This document shows, piece by piece, positions 26,577 through 40,823 of a stretch of 64,000 bases of DNA. The stretch covers positions 1-64,000 of the forward strand of contig OZ059898.1 of the NCBI GenBank assembly GCA_964057225.1, in the 5' to 3' direction. The position numbers and the translations under genes are program-made. The stretch is from Auanema rhodensis (Eukaryota; Nematoda; Chromadorea; Rhabditida; Rhabditidae). Under the pieces are notes generated by a model. That model saw only the letters and a program-made list of their open reading frames with translations, was not told the DNA's origin and searched no databases. Position 1 is the first letter of the stretch; the number at the start of each line of letters is the position of its first letter.

Positions 26577-28512
26577 ACATGGGGAATCTAATTTTGAAAA
26601 CCGCATCTCTTCATCTTTCACGTGAAGCGAGTTACATACCAAGTGCACATCACGTGTACATTTAATTAGCATAAATTAAAGTTCACGTAAATTTCAAAGT
26701 CATGGTTACCATGCACCAATATCAATAAAAATTTGTTTTTAGACTAATATGGACATGGGGAATCTAATTTTGAAAACCGAATCTCTTTATCTTTCACGTG
26801 AAGCGAGTTACATACCAAGTGCACATCACGTGTACATTTAATTAGCATAAATTAAAGTTCACGTAAATTTCAAAGTCATGGTTACCATGAAGCAATATCA
26901 ATAAAAATTTGTTTTTAGACTAATATGGACATGGGGAATCTAATTTTGAAAACCGCATCTCTTTATCTTTCACGTGAAGCGAGTTACATACCAAGTGCAC
27001 ATCACGTGTACATTTAATTAGCATAAATTAAAGTTCACGTAAATTTCAAAGTCATGGTTACCATGAAGCAATATCAATAAGAATTTGTTTTTAGACTAAT
27101 ATGGACATGGGGAATCTAATTTTGAAAACCGCATCTCTTTATCTTTCACGTGAAGCGAGTTACATACCAAGTGCACATCACGTGTACATTTAATAAGCAT
27201 AAATTAAAGTTCACGTAAATTTCAAAGTCATGGTTACCATGAACCAATATCAATAAAAATTTGTTTTTAGACTAATATGGACATGAGGAATCTAATTTTG
27301 AAAACCGCATTTCTTTATCTTTCACGTGAAGCGAGTTACATACCAAGTGCACATCACGTGTACATTTAATTAGCATAAATTAAAGTTCACGTAAATTTCA
27401 AAGTCATGGTTACCATGAAGCAATATCAATAAAAATTTGTTTTTAGACTAATATGGACATGGGGAATCTAATTTTGAAAACCGCATCTCTTTATCTTTCA
27501 CGTGAAGCGAGTTACATACCAAGTGCACATCACGTGTACATTTAATTAGCATAAATTAAAGTTCACGTAAATTTCAAAGTCATGGTTACCATGAAGCAAT
27601 ATCAATAAAAATTTGTTTTTAGACTAATATGGACATGGGGAATCTAATTTTGAAAACCGCATCTCTTTATCTTTCACGTGAAGCGAGTTACATACCAAGT
27701 GCACATCACGTGTACATTTAATTAGCATAAATTAAAGTTCACGTAAATTTCAAAGTCATGGTTACCATGAACCAATATCAATAAAAATTTGTTTTTAGAC
27801 TAATATGGACATGAGGAATCTAATTTTGAAAACCGCATTTCTTTATCTTTCACGTGAAGCGAGTTACATACCAAGTGCACATCACGTGTACATTTAATTA
27901 GCATAAATTAAAGTTCACGTAAATTTCAAAGTCATGGTTACCATGAAGCAATATCAATAAAAATTTGTTTTTAGACTAATATGGACATGGGGAATCTAAT
28001 TTTGAAAACCACATCTCTTTATCTTTCACGTGAAGCGAGTTACATACCAAGTGCACATCACGTGTACATTTAATTAGCATAAATTAAAGTTCACGTAAAT
28101 TTCAAAGTCATGGTTACCATGAACCAATATCAATAAAAATTTGTTTTTAGACTAATATGGACATGGGGAATCTAATTTTGAAAACCGCATCTCTTTATCT
28201 TTCACGTGAAGCGAGTTACATACCAAGTGCACATCACGTGTACATTTAATTAGCATAAATTAAAGTTCACGTAAATTTCAAAGTCATGGTTACCATGCAC
28301 CAATATCAATAAAAATTTGTTTTTAGACTAATATGGACATGGGGAATCTAATTTTGAAAACCGCATCTCTTTATCTTTCACGTGAAGCGAGTTACATACC
28401 AAGTGCACATCACGTGTACATTTAATTAGCATAAATTAAAGTTCACGTAAATTTCAAAGTCATGGTTACCATGAACCAATATCAATAAAAATTTGTTTTT
28501 AGACTAATATGG
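26577..28512 (+). repeat. 12-monomer higher-order repeat, copy 3, shortened to 11 monomers
   Basis: Monomers 1-9 match copies 1 and 2. The AACC monomer expected at position 10 is absent, so CACC (28161) follows CCACATC AACC (27985) directly. After the final AACC (28337) the array returns to the ACATGAGG monomer type rather than starting a new CTTCATC unit. Confidence 0.8.
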
Positions 28513-29568
28513 ACATGAGGAATCTAATTTTGAAAACCGCATTTCTTTATCTTTCACGTGAAGCGAGTTACATACCAAGTGCACATCACGTGTACATTTA
28601 ATTAGCATAAATTAAAGTTCACGTAAATTTCAAAGTCATGGTTACCATGAAGCAATATCAATAAAAATTTGTTTTTAGACTAATATGGACATGGGGAATC
28701 TAATTTTGAAAACCGCATCTCTTTATCTTTCACGTGAAGCGAGTTACATACCAAGTGCACATCACGTGTACATTTAATTAGCATAAATTAAAGTTCACGT
28801 AAATTTCAAAGTCATGGTTACCATGAAGCAATATCAATAAAAATTTGTTTTTAGACTAATATGGACATGGGGAATCTAATTTTGAAAACCGCATCTCTTT
28901 ATCTTTCACGTGAAGCGAGTTACATACCAAGTGCACATCACGTGTACATTTAATTAGCATAAATTAAAGTTCACGTAAATTTCAAAGTCATGGTTACCAT
29001 GAACCAATATCAATAAAAATTTGTTTTTAGACTAATATGGACATGAGGAATCTAATTTTGAAAACCGCATTTCTTTATCTTTCACGTGAAGCGAGTTACA
29101 TACCAAGTGCACATCACGTGTACATTTAATTAGCATAAATTAAAGTTCACGTAAATTTCAAAGTCATGGTTACCATGAAGCAATATCAATAAAAATTTGT
29201 TTTTAGACTAATATGGACATGGGGAATCTAATTTTGAAAACCACATCTCTTTATCTTTCACGTGAAGCGAGTTACATACCAAGTGCACATCACGTGTACA
29301 TTTAATTAGCATAAATTAAAGTTCACGTAAATTTCAAAGTCATGGTTACCATGAACCAATATCAATAAAAATTTGTTTTTAGACTAATATGGACATGGGG
29401 AATCTAATTTTGAAAACCGCATCTCTTTATCTTTCACGTGAAGCGAGTTACATACCAAGTGCACATCACGTGTACATTTAATTAGCATAAATTAAAGTTC
29501 ACGTAAATTTCAAAGTCATGGTTACCATGCACCAATATCAATAAAAATTTGTTTTTAGACTAATATGG
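28513..29568 (+). repeat. Local re-duplication of HOR monomers 5-9 plus CACC
   Basis: Order: ACATGAGG AAGC, AAGC, AACC, ACATGAGG AAGC, CCACATC AACC, CACC, identical in type to 27281-28336. With the AACC monomer at 28337 this is a 7-monomer (1232-bp) tandem step nested in the 12-mer HOR. The last ACATGAGG and CCACATC monomers of the window are here (29041 and 29217). Confidence 0.75.
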
Positions 29569-32384
29569 ACATGGGGAATCTAATTTTGAAAACCGCATCT
29601 CTTTATCTTTCACGTGAAGCGAGTTACATACCAAGTGCACATCACGTGTACATTTAATTAGCATAAATTAAAGTTCACGTAAATTTCAAAGTCATGGTTA
29701 CCATGCACCAATATCAATAAAAATTTGTTTTTAGACTAATATGGACATGGGGAATCTAATTTTGAAAACCGCATCTCTTTATCTTTCACGTGAAGCGAGT
29801 TACATACCAAGTGCACATCACGTGTACATTTAATTAGCATAAATTAAAGTTCACGTAAATTTCAAAGTCATGGTTACCATGAACCAATATCAATAAAAAT
29901 TTGTTTTTAGACTAATATGGACATGGGGAATCTAATTTTGAAAACCGCATCTCTTCATCTTTCACGTGAAGCGAGTTACATACCAAGTGCACATCACGTG
30001 TACATTTAATTAGCATAAATTAAAGTTCACGTAAATTTCAAAGTCATGGTTACCATGCACCAATATCAATAAAAATTTGTTTTTAGACTAATATGGACAT
30101 GGGGAATCTAATTTTGAAAACCGCATCTCTTTATCTTTCACGTGAAGCGAGTTACATACCAAGTGCACATCACGTGTACATTTAATTAGCATAAATTAAA
30201 GTTCACGTAAATTTCAAAGTCATGGTTACCATGAAGCAATATCAATAAAAATTTGTTTTTAGACTAATATGGACAGGGGGAATCTAATTTTGAAAACCGC
30301 ATCTCTTTATCTTTCACGTGAAGCGAGTTACATACCAAGTGCACATCACGTGTACATTTAATTAGCATAAATTAAAGTTCACGTAAATTTCAAAGTCATG
30401 GTTACCATGCACCAATATCAATAAAAATTTGTTTTTAGACTAATATGGACATGGGGAATCTAATTTTGAAAACCGCATCTCTTTATCTTTCACGTGAAGC
30501 GAGTTACATACCAAGTGCACATCACGTGTACATTTAATTAGCATAAATTAAAGTTCACGTAAATTTCAAAGTCATGGTTACCATGAACCAATATCAATAA
30601 AAATTTGTTTTTAGACTAATATGGACATGGGGAATCTAATTTTGAAAACCGCATCTCTTTATCTTTCACGTGAAGCGAGTTACATACCAAGTGCACATCA
30701 CGTGTACATTTAATTAGCATAAATTAAAGTTCACGTAAATTTCAAAGTCATGGTTACCATGCACCAATATCAATAAAAATTTGTTTTTAGACTAATATGG
30801 ACATGGGGAATCTAATTTTGAAAACCGCATCTCTTTATCTTTCACGTGAAGCGAGTTACATACCAAGTGCACATCACGTGTACATTTAATTAGCATAAAT
30901 TAAAGTTCACGTAAATTTCAAAGTCATGGTTACCATGAAGCAATATCAATAAAAATTTGTTTTTAGACTAATATGGACATGGGGAATCTAATTTTGAAAA
31001 CCGCATCTCTTCATCTTTCACGTGAAGCGAGTTACATACCAAGTGCACATCACGTGTACATTTAATTAGCATAAATTAAAGTTCACGTAAATTTCAAAGT
31101 CATGGTTACCATGAAGCAATATCAATAAAAATTTGTTTTTAGACTAATATGGACATGGGGAATCTAATTTTGAAAACCGCATCTCTTTATCTTTCACGTG
31201 AAGCGAGTTACATACCAAGTGCACATCACGTGTACATTTAATTAGCATAAATTAAAGTTCACGTAAATTTCAAAGTCATGGTTACCATGAACCAATATCA
31301 ATAAAAATTTGTTTTTAGACTAATATGGACATGGGGAATCTAATTTTGAAAACCGCATCTCTTTATCTTTCACGTGAAGCGAGTTACATACCAAGTGCAC
31401 ATCACGTGTACATTTAATTAGCATAAATTAAAGTTCACGTAAATTTCAAAGTCATGGTTACCATGCACCAATATCAATAAAAATTTGTTTTTAGACTAAT
31501 ATGGACATGGGGAATCTAATTTTGAAAACCGCATCTCTTTATCTTTCACGTGAAGCGAGTTACATACCAAGTGCACATCACGTGTACATTTAATTAGCAT
31601 AAATTAAAGTTCACGTAAATTTCAAAGTCATGGTTACCATGAACCAATATCAATAAAAATTTGTTTTTAGACTAATATGGACATGGGGAATCTAATTTTG
31701 AAAACCGCATCTCTTTATCTTTCACGTGAAGCGAGTTACATACCAAGTGCACATCACGTGTACATTTAATTAGCATAAATTAAAGTTCACGTAAATTTCA
31801 AAGTCATGGTTACCATGCACCAATATCAATAAAAATTTGTTTTTAAACTAATATGGACATGGGGAATCTAATTTTGAAAACCGCATCTTTTTATCTTTCA
31901 CGTGAAGCGAGTTACATACCAAGTGCACATCACGTGTACATTTAATTAGCATAAATTAAAGTTCACGTAAATTTCAAAGTCATGGTTACCATGCACCAAT
32001 ATCAATAAAAATTTGTTTTTAGACTAATATGGACATGGGGAATCTAATTTTGAAAACCGCATCTCTTCTTCTTTCACGTGAAGCGAGTTACATACCAAGT
32101 GCACATCACGTGTACATTTAATTAGCATTAATTAAAGTTCACGTAAATTTCAAAGTCATGGTTACCATGAACCAATATCAATAAAAATTTGTTTTTAGAC
32201 TAATATGGACATGGGGAATCTAATTTTGAAAACCGCATCTCTTTATCTTTCACGTGAAGCGAGTTACATACCAAGTGCACATCACGTGTACATTTAATTA
32301 GCATAAATTAAAGTTCACGTAAATTTCAAAGTCATGGTTACCATGAAGCAATATCAATAAAAATTGGTTTTTAGACTAATATGG
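29569..32384 (+). repeat. Linker zone between the 12-mer HOR and the length-variant zone
   Basis: Sixteen monomers, mostly alternating CACC and AACC or AAGC with no fixed period. New markers of the next zone appear here: ACAGGGGG (30273), TTTTTAAACT (end of the copy at 31681), CTTCTTCT (32033, with A97T) and AATTGG (end of the copy at 32209). CTTCATC monomers occur at 29921 and 30977. It reads as a transition zone. Confidence 0.6.
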
Positions 32385-32556
32385 ACATGGGGAATCTAAT
32401 TTTGAAAACCGCATCTCTTCATCTTTCACGTGAAGCGAGTTACATACCAAGTGCACATCACGTGTACATTTAATTAGCATAAATTTTCACGTAAATTTCA
32501 AAGTCATGGTTACCATGCACCAATATCAATAAAAATTTGTTTTTAGACTAATATGG
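32385..32556 (+). repeat. 172-bp deletion monomer 1
   Basis: Carries CTTCATC and lacks monomer bases 102-105 (AAAG), giving AAATTTTCACG. The next monomer starts 172 bases later. CACC type. The deletion removes part of the inverted-repeat right arm and shortens the spacing between the second and third CACGT motifs from 33 to 29 bp. Confidence 0.9.
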
Positions 32557-33260
32557 ACATGGGGAATCTAATTTTGAAAACCGCATCTCTTTATCTTTCA
32601 CGTGAAGCGAGTTACATACCAAGTGCACATCACGTGTACATTTAATTAGCATAAATTAAAGTTCACGTAAATTTCAAAGTCATGGTTACCATGAAGCAAT
32701 ATCAATAAAAATTTGTTTTTAGACTAATATGGACATGGGGAATCTAATTTTGAAAACCGCATCTCTTTATCTTTCACGTGAAGCGAGTTACATACCAAGT
32801 GCACATCACGTGTACATTTAATTAGCATAAATTAAAGTTCACGTAAATTTCAAAGTCATGGTTACCATGAAGCAATATCAATAAAAATTTGTTTTTAGAC
32901 TAATATGGACAGGGGGAATCTAATTTTGAAAACCGCATCTCTTTATCTTTCACGTGAAGCGAGTTACATACCAAGTGCACATCACGTGTACATTTAATTA
33001 GCATAAATTAAAGTTCACGTAAATTTCAAAGTCATGGTTACAATGAAGCAATATCAATAAAAATTTGTTTTTAGACTAATATGGACATGGGGAATCTAAT
33101 TTTGAAAACCGCATCTCTTTATCTTTCACGTGAAGCGAGTTACATACCAAGTGCACATCACGTGTACATTTAATTAGCATAAATTAAAGTTCACGTAAAT
33201 TTCAAAGTCATGGTTACCATGAACCAATATCAATAAAAATTTGTTTTTAGACTAATATGG
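32385..33260 (+). repeat. Five-monomer block headed by a 172-bp monomer
   Basis: Order: 172-bp CACC, AAGC, AAGC, ACAGGGGG AAGC (with ACAATG), AACC, followed by a 177-bp monomer. The same block, with TTTCAG in its second monomer, recurs at 40824-41699, again followed by a 177-bp monomer. The two loci are 8.4 kb apart. Confidence 0.75.
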
Positions 33261-34669
33261 ACATGGAAAAATCTAATTTTGAAAACCGCATCTCTTTATC
33301 TTTCACGTGAAGCGAGTTACATACCAAGTGCACATCACGTGTACATTTAATTAGCATAAATTAAAGTTCACGTAAATTTCAAAGTCATGGTTACCATGCA
33401 CCAATATCAATAAAAATTTGTTTTTAGACTAATATGGACATGGGGAATCTAATTTTGAAAACCGCATCTCTTTATCTTTCACGTGAAGCGAGTTACATAC
33501 CAAGTGCACATCACGTGTACATTTAATTAGCATAAATTAAAGTTCACGTAAATTTCAAAGTCATGGTTACCATGAACCAATATCAATAAAAATTTGTTTT
33601 TAGACTAATATGGACATGGGGAATCTAATTTTGAAAACCGCATCTCTTCTTCTTTCACGTGAAGCGAGTTACATACCAAGTGCACATCACGTGTACATTT
33701 AATTAGCATAAATTAAAGTTCACGTAAATTTCAAAGTCATGGTTACCATGAACCAATATCAATAAAAATTTGTTTTTAGACTAATATGGACATGGGGAAT
33801 CTAATTTTGAAAACCGCATCTCTTTATCTTTCACGTGAAGCGAGTTACATACCAAGTGCACATCACGTGTACATTTAATTAGCATAAATTAAAATTCACG
33901 TAAATTTCAAAGTCATGGTTACCATGCACCAATATCAATAAAAATTTGTTTTTAAACTAATATGGACATGGGGAATCTAATTTTGAAAACCGCATCTCTT
34001 TATCTTTCACGTGAAGCGAGTTACATACCAAGTGCACATCACGTGTACATTTAATTAGCATAAATTAAAGTTCACGTAAATTTCAAAGTCATGGTTACCA
34101 TGAACCAATATCAATAAAAATTTGTTTTTAGACTAATATGGACATGGGGAATCTAATTTTGAAAACCGCATCTCTTTATCTTTCACGTGAAGCGAGTTAC
34201 ATACCAAGTGCACATCACGTGTACATTTAATTAGCATAAATTAAAGTTCACGTAAATTTCAAAGTCATGGTTACCATGAAGCAATATCAATAAAAATTGG
34301 TTTTTAGACTAATATGGACATGGGGAATCTAATTTTGAAAACCGCATCTCTTTATCTTTCACGTGAAGCGAGTTACATACCAAGTGCACATCACGTGTAC
34401 ATTTAATTAGCATAAATTAAAGTTCACGTAAATTTCAAAGTCATGGTTACCATGAAGCAATATCAATAAAAATTTGTTTTTAGACTAATATGGACATGGG
34501 GAATCTAATTTTGAAAACCGCATCTCTTTATCTTTCACGTGAAGCGAGTTACATACCAAGTGCACATCACGTGTACATTTAATTAGCATAAATTAAAGTT
34601 CACGTAAATTTCAAAGTCATGGTTACCATGAAGCAATATCAATAAAAATTTGTTTTTAGACTAATATGG
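33261..34669 (+). repeat. 8-monomer unit headed by a 177-bp monomer (1409 bp)
   Basis: The first monomer has ACATGGAAAAATC in place of ACATGGGGAATC, adding one base (177 bp). Then follow AACC, CTTCTTCT AACC, CACC with TAAAATTCACG and TTTTTAAACT, AACC, AAGC with AATTGG, AAGC, AAGC. The next unit begins with another 177-bp monomer at 34670. Confidence 0.75.
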
Positions 34670-36606
34670 ACATGGAAAAATCTAATTTTGAAAACCGCAT
34701 CTCTTTATCTTTCACGTGAAGCGAGTTACATACCAAGTGCACATCACGTGTACATTTAATTAGCATAAATTAAAGTTCACGTAAATTTCAAAGTCATGGT
34801 TACCATGCACCAATATCAATAAAAATTTGTTTTTAGACTAATATGGACATGGGGAATCTAATTTTGAAAACCGCATCTCTTTATCTTTCACGTGAAGCGA
34901 GTTACATACCAAGTGCACATCACGTGTACATTTAATTAGCATAAATTAAAGTTCACGTAAATTTCAAAGTCATGGTTACCATGCACCAATATCAATAAAA
35001 ATTTGTTTTTAGACTAATATGGACATGGGGAATCTAATTTTGAAAACCGCATCTCTTTATCTTTCACGTGAAGCGAGTTACATACCAAGTGCACATCACG
35101 TGTACATTTAATTAGCATAAATTAAAGTTCACGTAAATTTCAAAGTCATGGTTACCATGAACCAATATCAATAAAAATTTGTTTTTAGACTAATATGGAC
35201 ATGGGGAATCTAATTTTGAAAACCGCATCTCTTCTTCTTTCACGTGAAGCGAGTTACATACCAAGTGCACATCACGTGTACATTTAATTAGCATAAATTA
35301 AAGTTCACGTAAATTTCAAAGTCATGGTTACCATGAACCAATATCAATAAAAATTTGTTTTTAGACTAATATGGACATGGGGAATCTAATTTTGAAAACC
35401 GCATCTCTTTATCTTTCACGTGAAGCGAGTTACATACCAAGTGCACATCACGTGTACATTTAATTAGCATAAATTAAAATTCACGTAAATTTCAAAGTCA
35501 TGGTTACCATGCACCAATATCAATAAAAATTTGTTTTTAAACTAATATGGACATGGGGAATCTAATTTTGAAAACCGCATCTCTTTATCTTTCACGTGAA
35601 GCGAGTTACATACCAAGTGCACATCACGTGTACATTTAATTAGCATAAATTAAAGTTCACGTAAATTTCAAAGTCATGGTTACCATGAACCTATATCAAT
35701 AAAAATTTGTTTTTAGACTAATATGGACATGGGGAATCTAATTTTGAAAACCGCATCTCTTTATCTTTCACGTGAAGCGAGTTACATACCAAGTGCACAT
35801 CACGTGTACATTTAATTAGCATAAATTAAAGTTCACGTAAATTTCAAAGTCATGGTTACCATGCACCAATATCAATAAAAATTTGTTTTTAGACTAATAT
35901 GGACATGGGGAATCTAATTTTGAAAACCGCATCTCTTTATCTTTCACGTGAAGCGAGTTACATACCAAGTGCACATCACGTGTACATTTAATTAGCATAA
36001 ATTAAAGTTCACGTAAATTTCAAAGTCATGGTTACCATGAAGCAATATCAATAAAAATTTGTTTTTAGACTAATATGGACATGGGGAATCTAATTTTGAA
36101 AACCGCATCTCTTTATCTTTCACGTGAAGCGAGTTACATACCAAGTGCACATCACGTGTACATTTAATTAGCATAAATTAAAGTTCACGTAAATTTCAAA
36201 GTCATGGTTACCATGAAGCAATATCAATAAAAATTGGTTTTTAGACTAATATGGACATGGGGAATCTAATTTTGAAAACCGCATCTCTTTATCTTTCACG
36301 TGAAGCGAGTTACATACCAAGTGCACATCACGTGTACATTTAATTAGCATAAATTAAAGTTCACGTAAATTTCAAAGTCATGGTTACCATGAAGCAATAT
36401 CAATAAAAATTTGTTTTTAGACTAATATGGACATGGGGAATCTAATTTTGAAAACCGCATCTCTTTATCTTTCACGTGAAGCGAGTTACATACCAAGTGC
36501 ACATCACGTGTACATTTAATTAGCATAAATTAAAGTTCACGTAAATTTCAAAGTCATGGTTACCATGAACCAATATCAATAAAAATTTGTTTTTAGACTA
36601 ATATGG
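34670..36606 (+). repeat. 11-monomer unit headed by a 177-bp monomer (1937 bp)
   Basis: Same markers in the same order as the unit at 33261 (GGAAAAATC, CTTCTTCT, TAAAATTCACG with TTTTTAAACT, AATTGG), with three added CACC or plain monomers. TAAAATTCACG (G105A) occurs only at 33790 and 35375, tying the two units together. Confidence 0.75.
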
Positions 36607-37839
36607 ACATGGAAAAATCTAATTTTGAAAACCGCATCTCTTTATCTTTCACGTGAAGCGAGTTACATACCAAGTGCACATCACGTGTACATTTAATTAG
36701 CATAAATTAAAGTTCACGTAAATTTCAAAGTCATGGTTACCATGCACCAATATCAATAAAAATTTGTTTTTAGACTAATATGGACATGGGGAATCTAATT
36801 TTGAAAACCGCATCTCTTTATCTTTCACGTGAAGCGAGTTACATACCAAGTGCACATCACGTGTACATTTAATTAGCATAAATTAAAGTTCACGTAAATT
36901 TCAAAGTCATGGTTACCATGAACCAATATCAATAAAAATTTGTTTTTAGACTAATATGGACATGGGGAATCTAATTTTGAAAACCGCATCTCTTCTTCTT
37001 TCACGTGAAGCGAGTTACATACCAAGTGCACATCACGTGTACATTTAATTAGCATAAATTAAAGTTCACGTAAATTTCAAAGTCATGGTTACCATGAACC
37101 AATATCAATAAAAATTTGTTTTTAGACTAATATGGACATGGGGAATCTAATTTTGAAAACCGCATCTCTTTATCTTTCACGTGAAGCGAGTTACATACCA
37201 AGTGCACATCACGTGTACATTTAATTAGCATAAATTAAAGTTCACGTAAATTTCAAAGTCATGGTTACCATGCACCAATATCAATAAAAATTTGTTTTTA
37301 AACTAATATGGACATGGGGAATCTAATTTTGAAAACCGCATCTCTTTATCTTTCACGTGAAGCGAGTTACATACCAAGTGCACATCACGTGTACATTTAA
37401 TTAGCATAAATTAAAGTTCACGTAAATTTCAAAGTCATGGTTACCATGCACCAATATCAATAAAAATTTGTTTTTAGACTAATATGGACATGGGGAATCT
37501 AATTTTGAAAACCGCATCTCTTTATCTTTCACGTGAAGCGAGTTACATACCAAGTGCACATCACGTGTACATTTAATTAGCATAAATTAAAGTTCACGTA
37601 AATTTCAAAGTCATGGTTACCATGAAGCAATATCAATAAAAATTTGTTTTTAGACTAATATGGACATGGGGAATCTAATTTTGAAAACCGCATCTCTTTA
37701 TCTTTCACGTGAAGCGAGTTACATACCAAGTGCACATCACGTGTACATTTAATTAGCATAAATTAAAGTTCACGTAAATTTCAAAGTCATGGTTACCATG
37801 AAGCAATATCAATAAAAATTGGTTTTTAGACTAATATGG
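36607..37839 (+). repeat. 7-monomer unit headed by a 177-bp monomer (1233 bp)
   Basis: GGAAAAATC CACC, AACC, CTTCTTCT AACC, CACC with TTTTTAAACT, CACC, AAGC, AAGC with AATTGG, then a 172-bp monomer at 37840. G105A is absent here. Confidence 0.75.
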
Positions 37840-39595
37840 ACATGGGGAATCTAATTTTGAAAACCGCATCTCTTCATCTTTCACGTGAAGCGAGTTACAT
37901 ACCAAGTGCACATCACGTGTACATTTAATTAGCATAAATTTTCACGTAAATTTCAAAGTCATGGTTACCATGCACCAATATCAATAAAAATTTGTTTTTA
38001 GACTAATATGGACATGGGGAATCTAATTTTGAAAACCGCATCTCTTTATCTTTCACGTGAAGCGAGTTACATACCAAGTGCACATCACGTGTACATTTAA
38101 TTAGCATAAATTAAAGTTCACGTAAATTTCAAAGTCATGGTTACCATGAAGCAATATCAATAAAAATTTGTTTTCAGACTAATATGGACATGGGGAATCT
38201 AATTTTGAAAACCGCATCTCTTTATCTTTCACGTGAAGCGAGTTACATACCAAGTGCACATCACGTGTACATTTAATTAGCATAAATTAAAGTTCACGTA
38301 AATTTCAAAGTCATGGTTACCATGAAGCAATATCAATAAAAATTTGTTTTTAGACTAATATGGACAGGGGGAATCTAATTTTGAAAACCGCATCTCTTTA
38401 TCTTTCACGTGAAGCGAGTTACATACCAAGTGCACATCACGTGTACATTTAATTAGCATAAATTAAAGTTCACGTAAATTTCAAAGTCATGGTTACCATG
38501 AAGCAATATCAATAAAAATTTGTTTTTAGACTAATATGGACATGGGGAATCTAATTTTGAAAACCGCATCTCTTTATCTTTCACGTGAAGCGAGTTACAT
38601 ACCAAGTGCACATCACGTGTACATTTAATTAGCATAAATTAAAGTTCACGTAAATTTCAAAGTCATGGTTACCATGCACCAATATCAATAAAAATTTGTT
38701 TTTAGACTAATATGGACATGGGGAATCTAATTTTGAAAACCGCATCTCTTTATCTTTCACGTGAAGCGAGTTACATACCAAGTGCACATCACGTGTACAT
38801 TTAATTAGCATAAATTAAAGTTCACGTAAATTTCAAAGTCATGGTTACCATGAAGCAATATCAATAAAAATTTGTTTTTAGACTAATATGGACATGGGGA
38901 ATCTAATTTTGAAAACCGCATCTCTTTATCTTTCACGTGAAGCGAGTTACATACCAAGTGCACATCACGTGTACATTTAATTAGCATAAATTAAAGTTCA
39001 CGTAAATTTCAAAGTCATGGTTACCATGCACCAATATCAATAAAAATTTGTTTTTAAACTAATATGGACATGGGGAATCTAATTTTGAAAACCGCATCTC
39101 TTTATCTTTCACGTGAAGCGAGTTACATACCAAGTGCACATCACGTGTACATTTAATTAGCATAAATTAAAGTTCACGTAAATTTCAAAGTCATGGTTAC
39201 CATGCACCAATATCAATAAAAATTTGTTTTTAGACTAATATGGACATGGGGAATCTAATTTTGAAAACCGCATCTCTTTATCTTTCACGTGAAGCGAGTT
39301 ACATACCAAGTGCACATCACGTGTACATTTAATTAGCATAAATTAAAGTTCACGTAAATTTCAAAGTCATGGTTACCATGAAGCAATATCAATAAAAATT
39401 TGTTTTTAGACTAATATGGACATGGGGAATCTAATTTTGAAAACCGCATCTCTTTATCTTTCACGTGAAGCGAGTTACATACCAAGTGCACATCACGTGT
39501 ACATTTAATTAGCATAAATTAAAGTTCACGTAAATTTCAAAGTCATGGTTACCATGAAGCAATATCAATAAAAATTGGTTTTTAGACTAATATGG
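37840..39595 (+). repeat. 10-monomer unit headed by a 172-bp monomer (1756 bp)
   Basis: Order: 172-bp CTTCATC CACC (37840-38011), AAGC with TTTCAG, AAGC, ACAGGGGG AAGC, CACC, AAGC, CACC with TTTTTAAACT, CACC, AAGC, AAGC with AATTGG. The next unit at 39596 starts identically. Confidence 0.8.
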
Positions 39596-40823
39596 ACATG
39601 GGGAATCTAATTTTGAAAACCGCATCTCTTCATCTTTCACGTGAAGCGAGTTACATACCAAGTGCACATCACGTGTACATTTAATTAGCATAAATTTTCA
39701 CGTAAATTTCAAAGTCATGGTTACCATGCACCAATATCAATAAAAATTTGTTTTTAGACTAATATGGACATGGGGAATCTAATTTTGAAAACCGCATCTC
39801 TTTATCTTTCACGTGAAGCGAGTTACATACCAAGTGCACATCACGTGTACATTTAATTAGCATAAATTAAAGTTCACGTAAATTTCAAAGTCATGGTTAC
39901 CATGAAGCAATATCAATAAAAATTTGTTTTCAGACTAATATGGACATGGGGAATCTAATTTTGAAAACCGCATCTCTTTATCTTTCACGTGAAGCGAGTT
40001 ACATACCAAGTGCACATCACGTGTACATTTAATTAGCATAAATTAAAGTTCACGTAAATTTCAAAGTCATGGTTACCATGAAGCAATATCAATAAAAATT
40101 TGTTTTTAGACTAATATGGACAGGGGGAATCTAATTTTGAAAACCGCATCTCTTTATCTTTCACGTGAAGCGAGTTACATACCAAGTGCACATCACGTGT
40201 ACATTTAATTAGCATAAATTAAAGTTCACGTAAATTTCAAAGTCATGGTTACCATGAAGCAATATCAATAAAAATTTGTTTTTAGACTAATATGGACATG
40301 GGGAATCTAATTTTGAAAACCGCATCTCTTTATCTTTCACGTGAAGCGAGTTACATACCAAGTGCACATCACGTGTACATTTAATTAGCATAAATTAAAG
40401 TTCACGTAAATTTCAAAGTCATGGTTACCATGCACCAATATCAATAAAAATTTGTTTTTAGACTAATATGGACATGGGGAATCTAATTTTGAAAACCGCA
40501 TCTCTTTATCTTTCACGTGAAGCGAGTTACATACCAAGTGCACATCACGTGTACATTTAATTAGCATAAATTAAAGTTCACGTAAATTTCAAAGTCATGG
40601 TTACCATGAAGCAATATCAATAAAAATTTGTTTTTAGACTAATATGGACATGGGGAATCTAATTTTGAAAACCGCATCTCTTTATCTTTCACGTGAAGCG
40701 AGTTACATACCAAGTGCACATCACGTGTACATTTAATTAGCATAAATTAAAGTTCACGTAAATTTCAAAGTCATGGTTACCATGAAGCAATATTAATAAA
40801 AATTGGTTTTTAGACTAATATGG
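39596..40823 (+). repeat. 7-monomer version of the 172-bp-headed unit (1228 bp)
   Basis: Matches the first six monomers of the unit at 37840, then goes straight to the AAGC/AATTGG monomer, losing the TTTTTAAACT CACC, CACC and AAGC monomers: a clean three-monomer deletion. The 172-bp monomer is 39596-39767. Confidence 0.8.
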
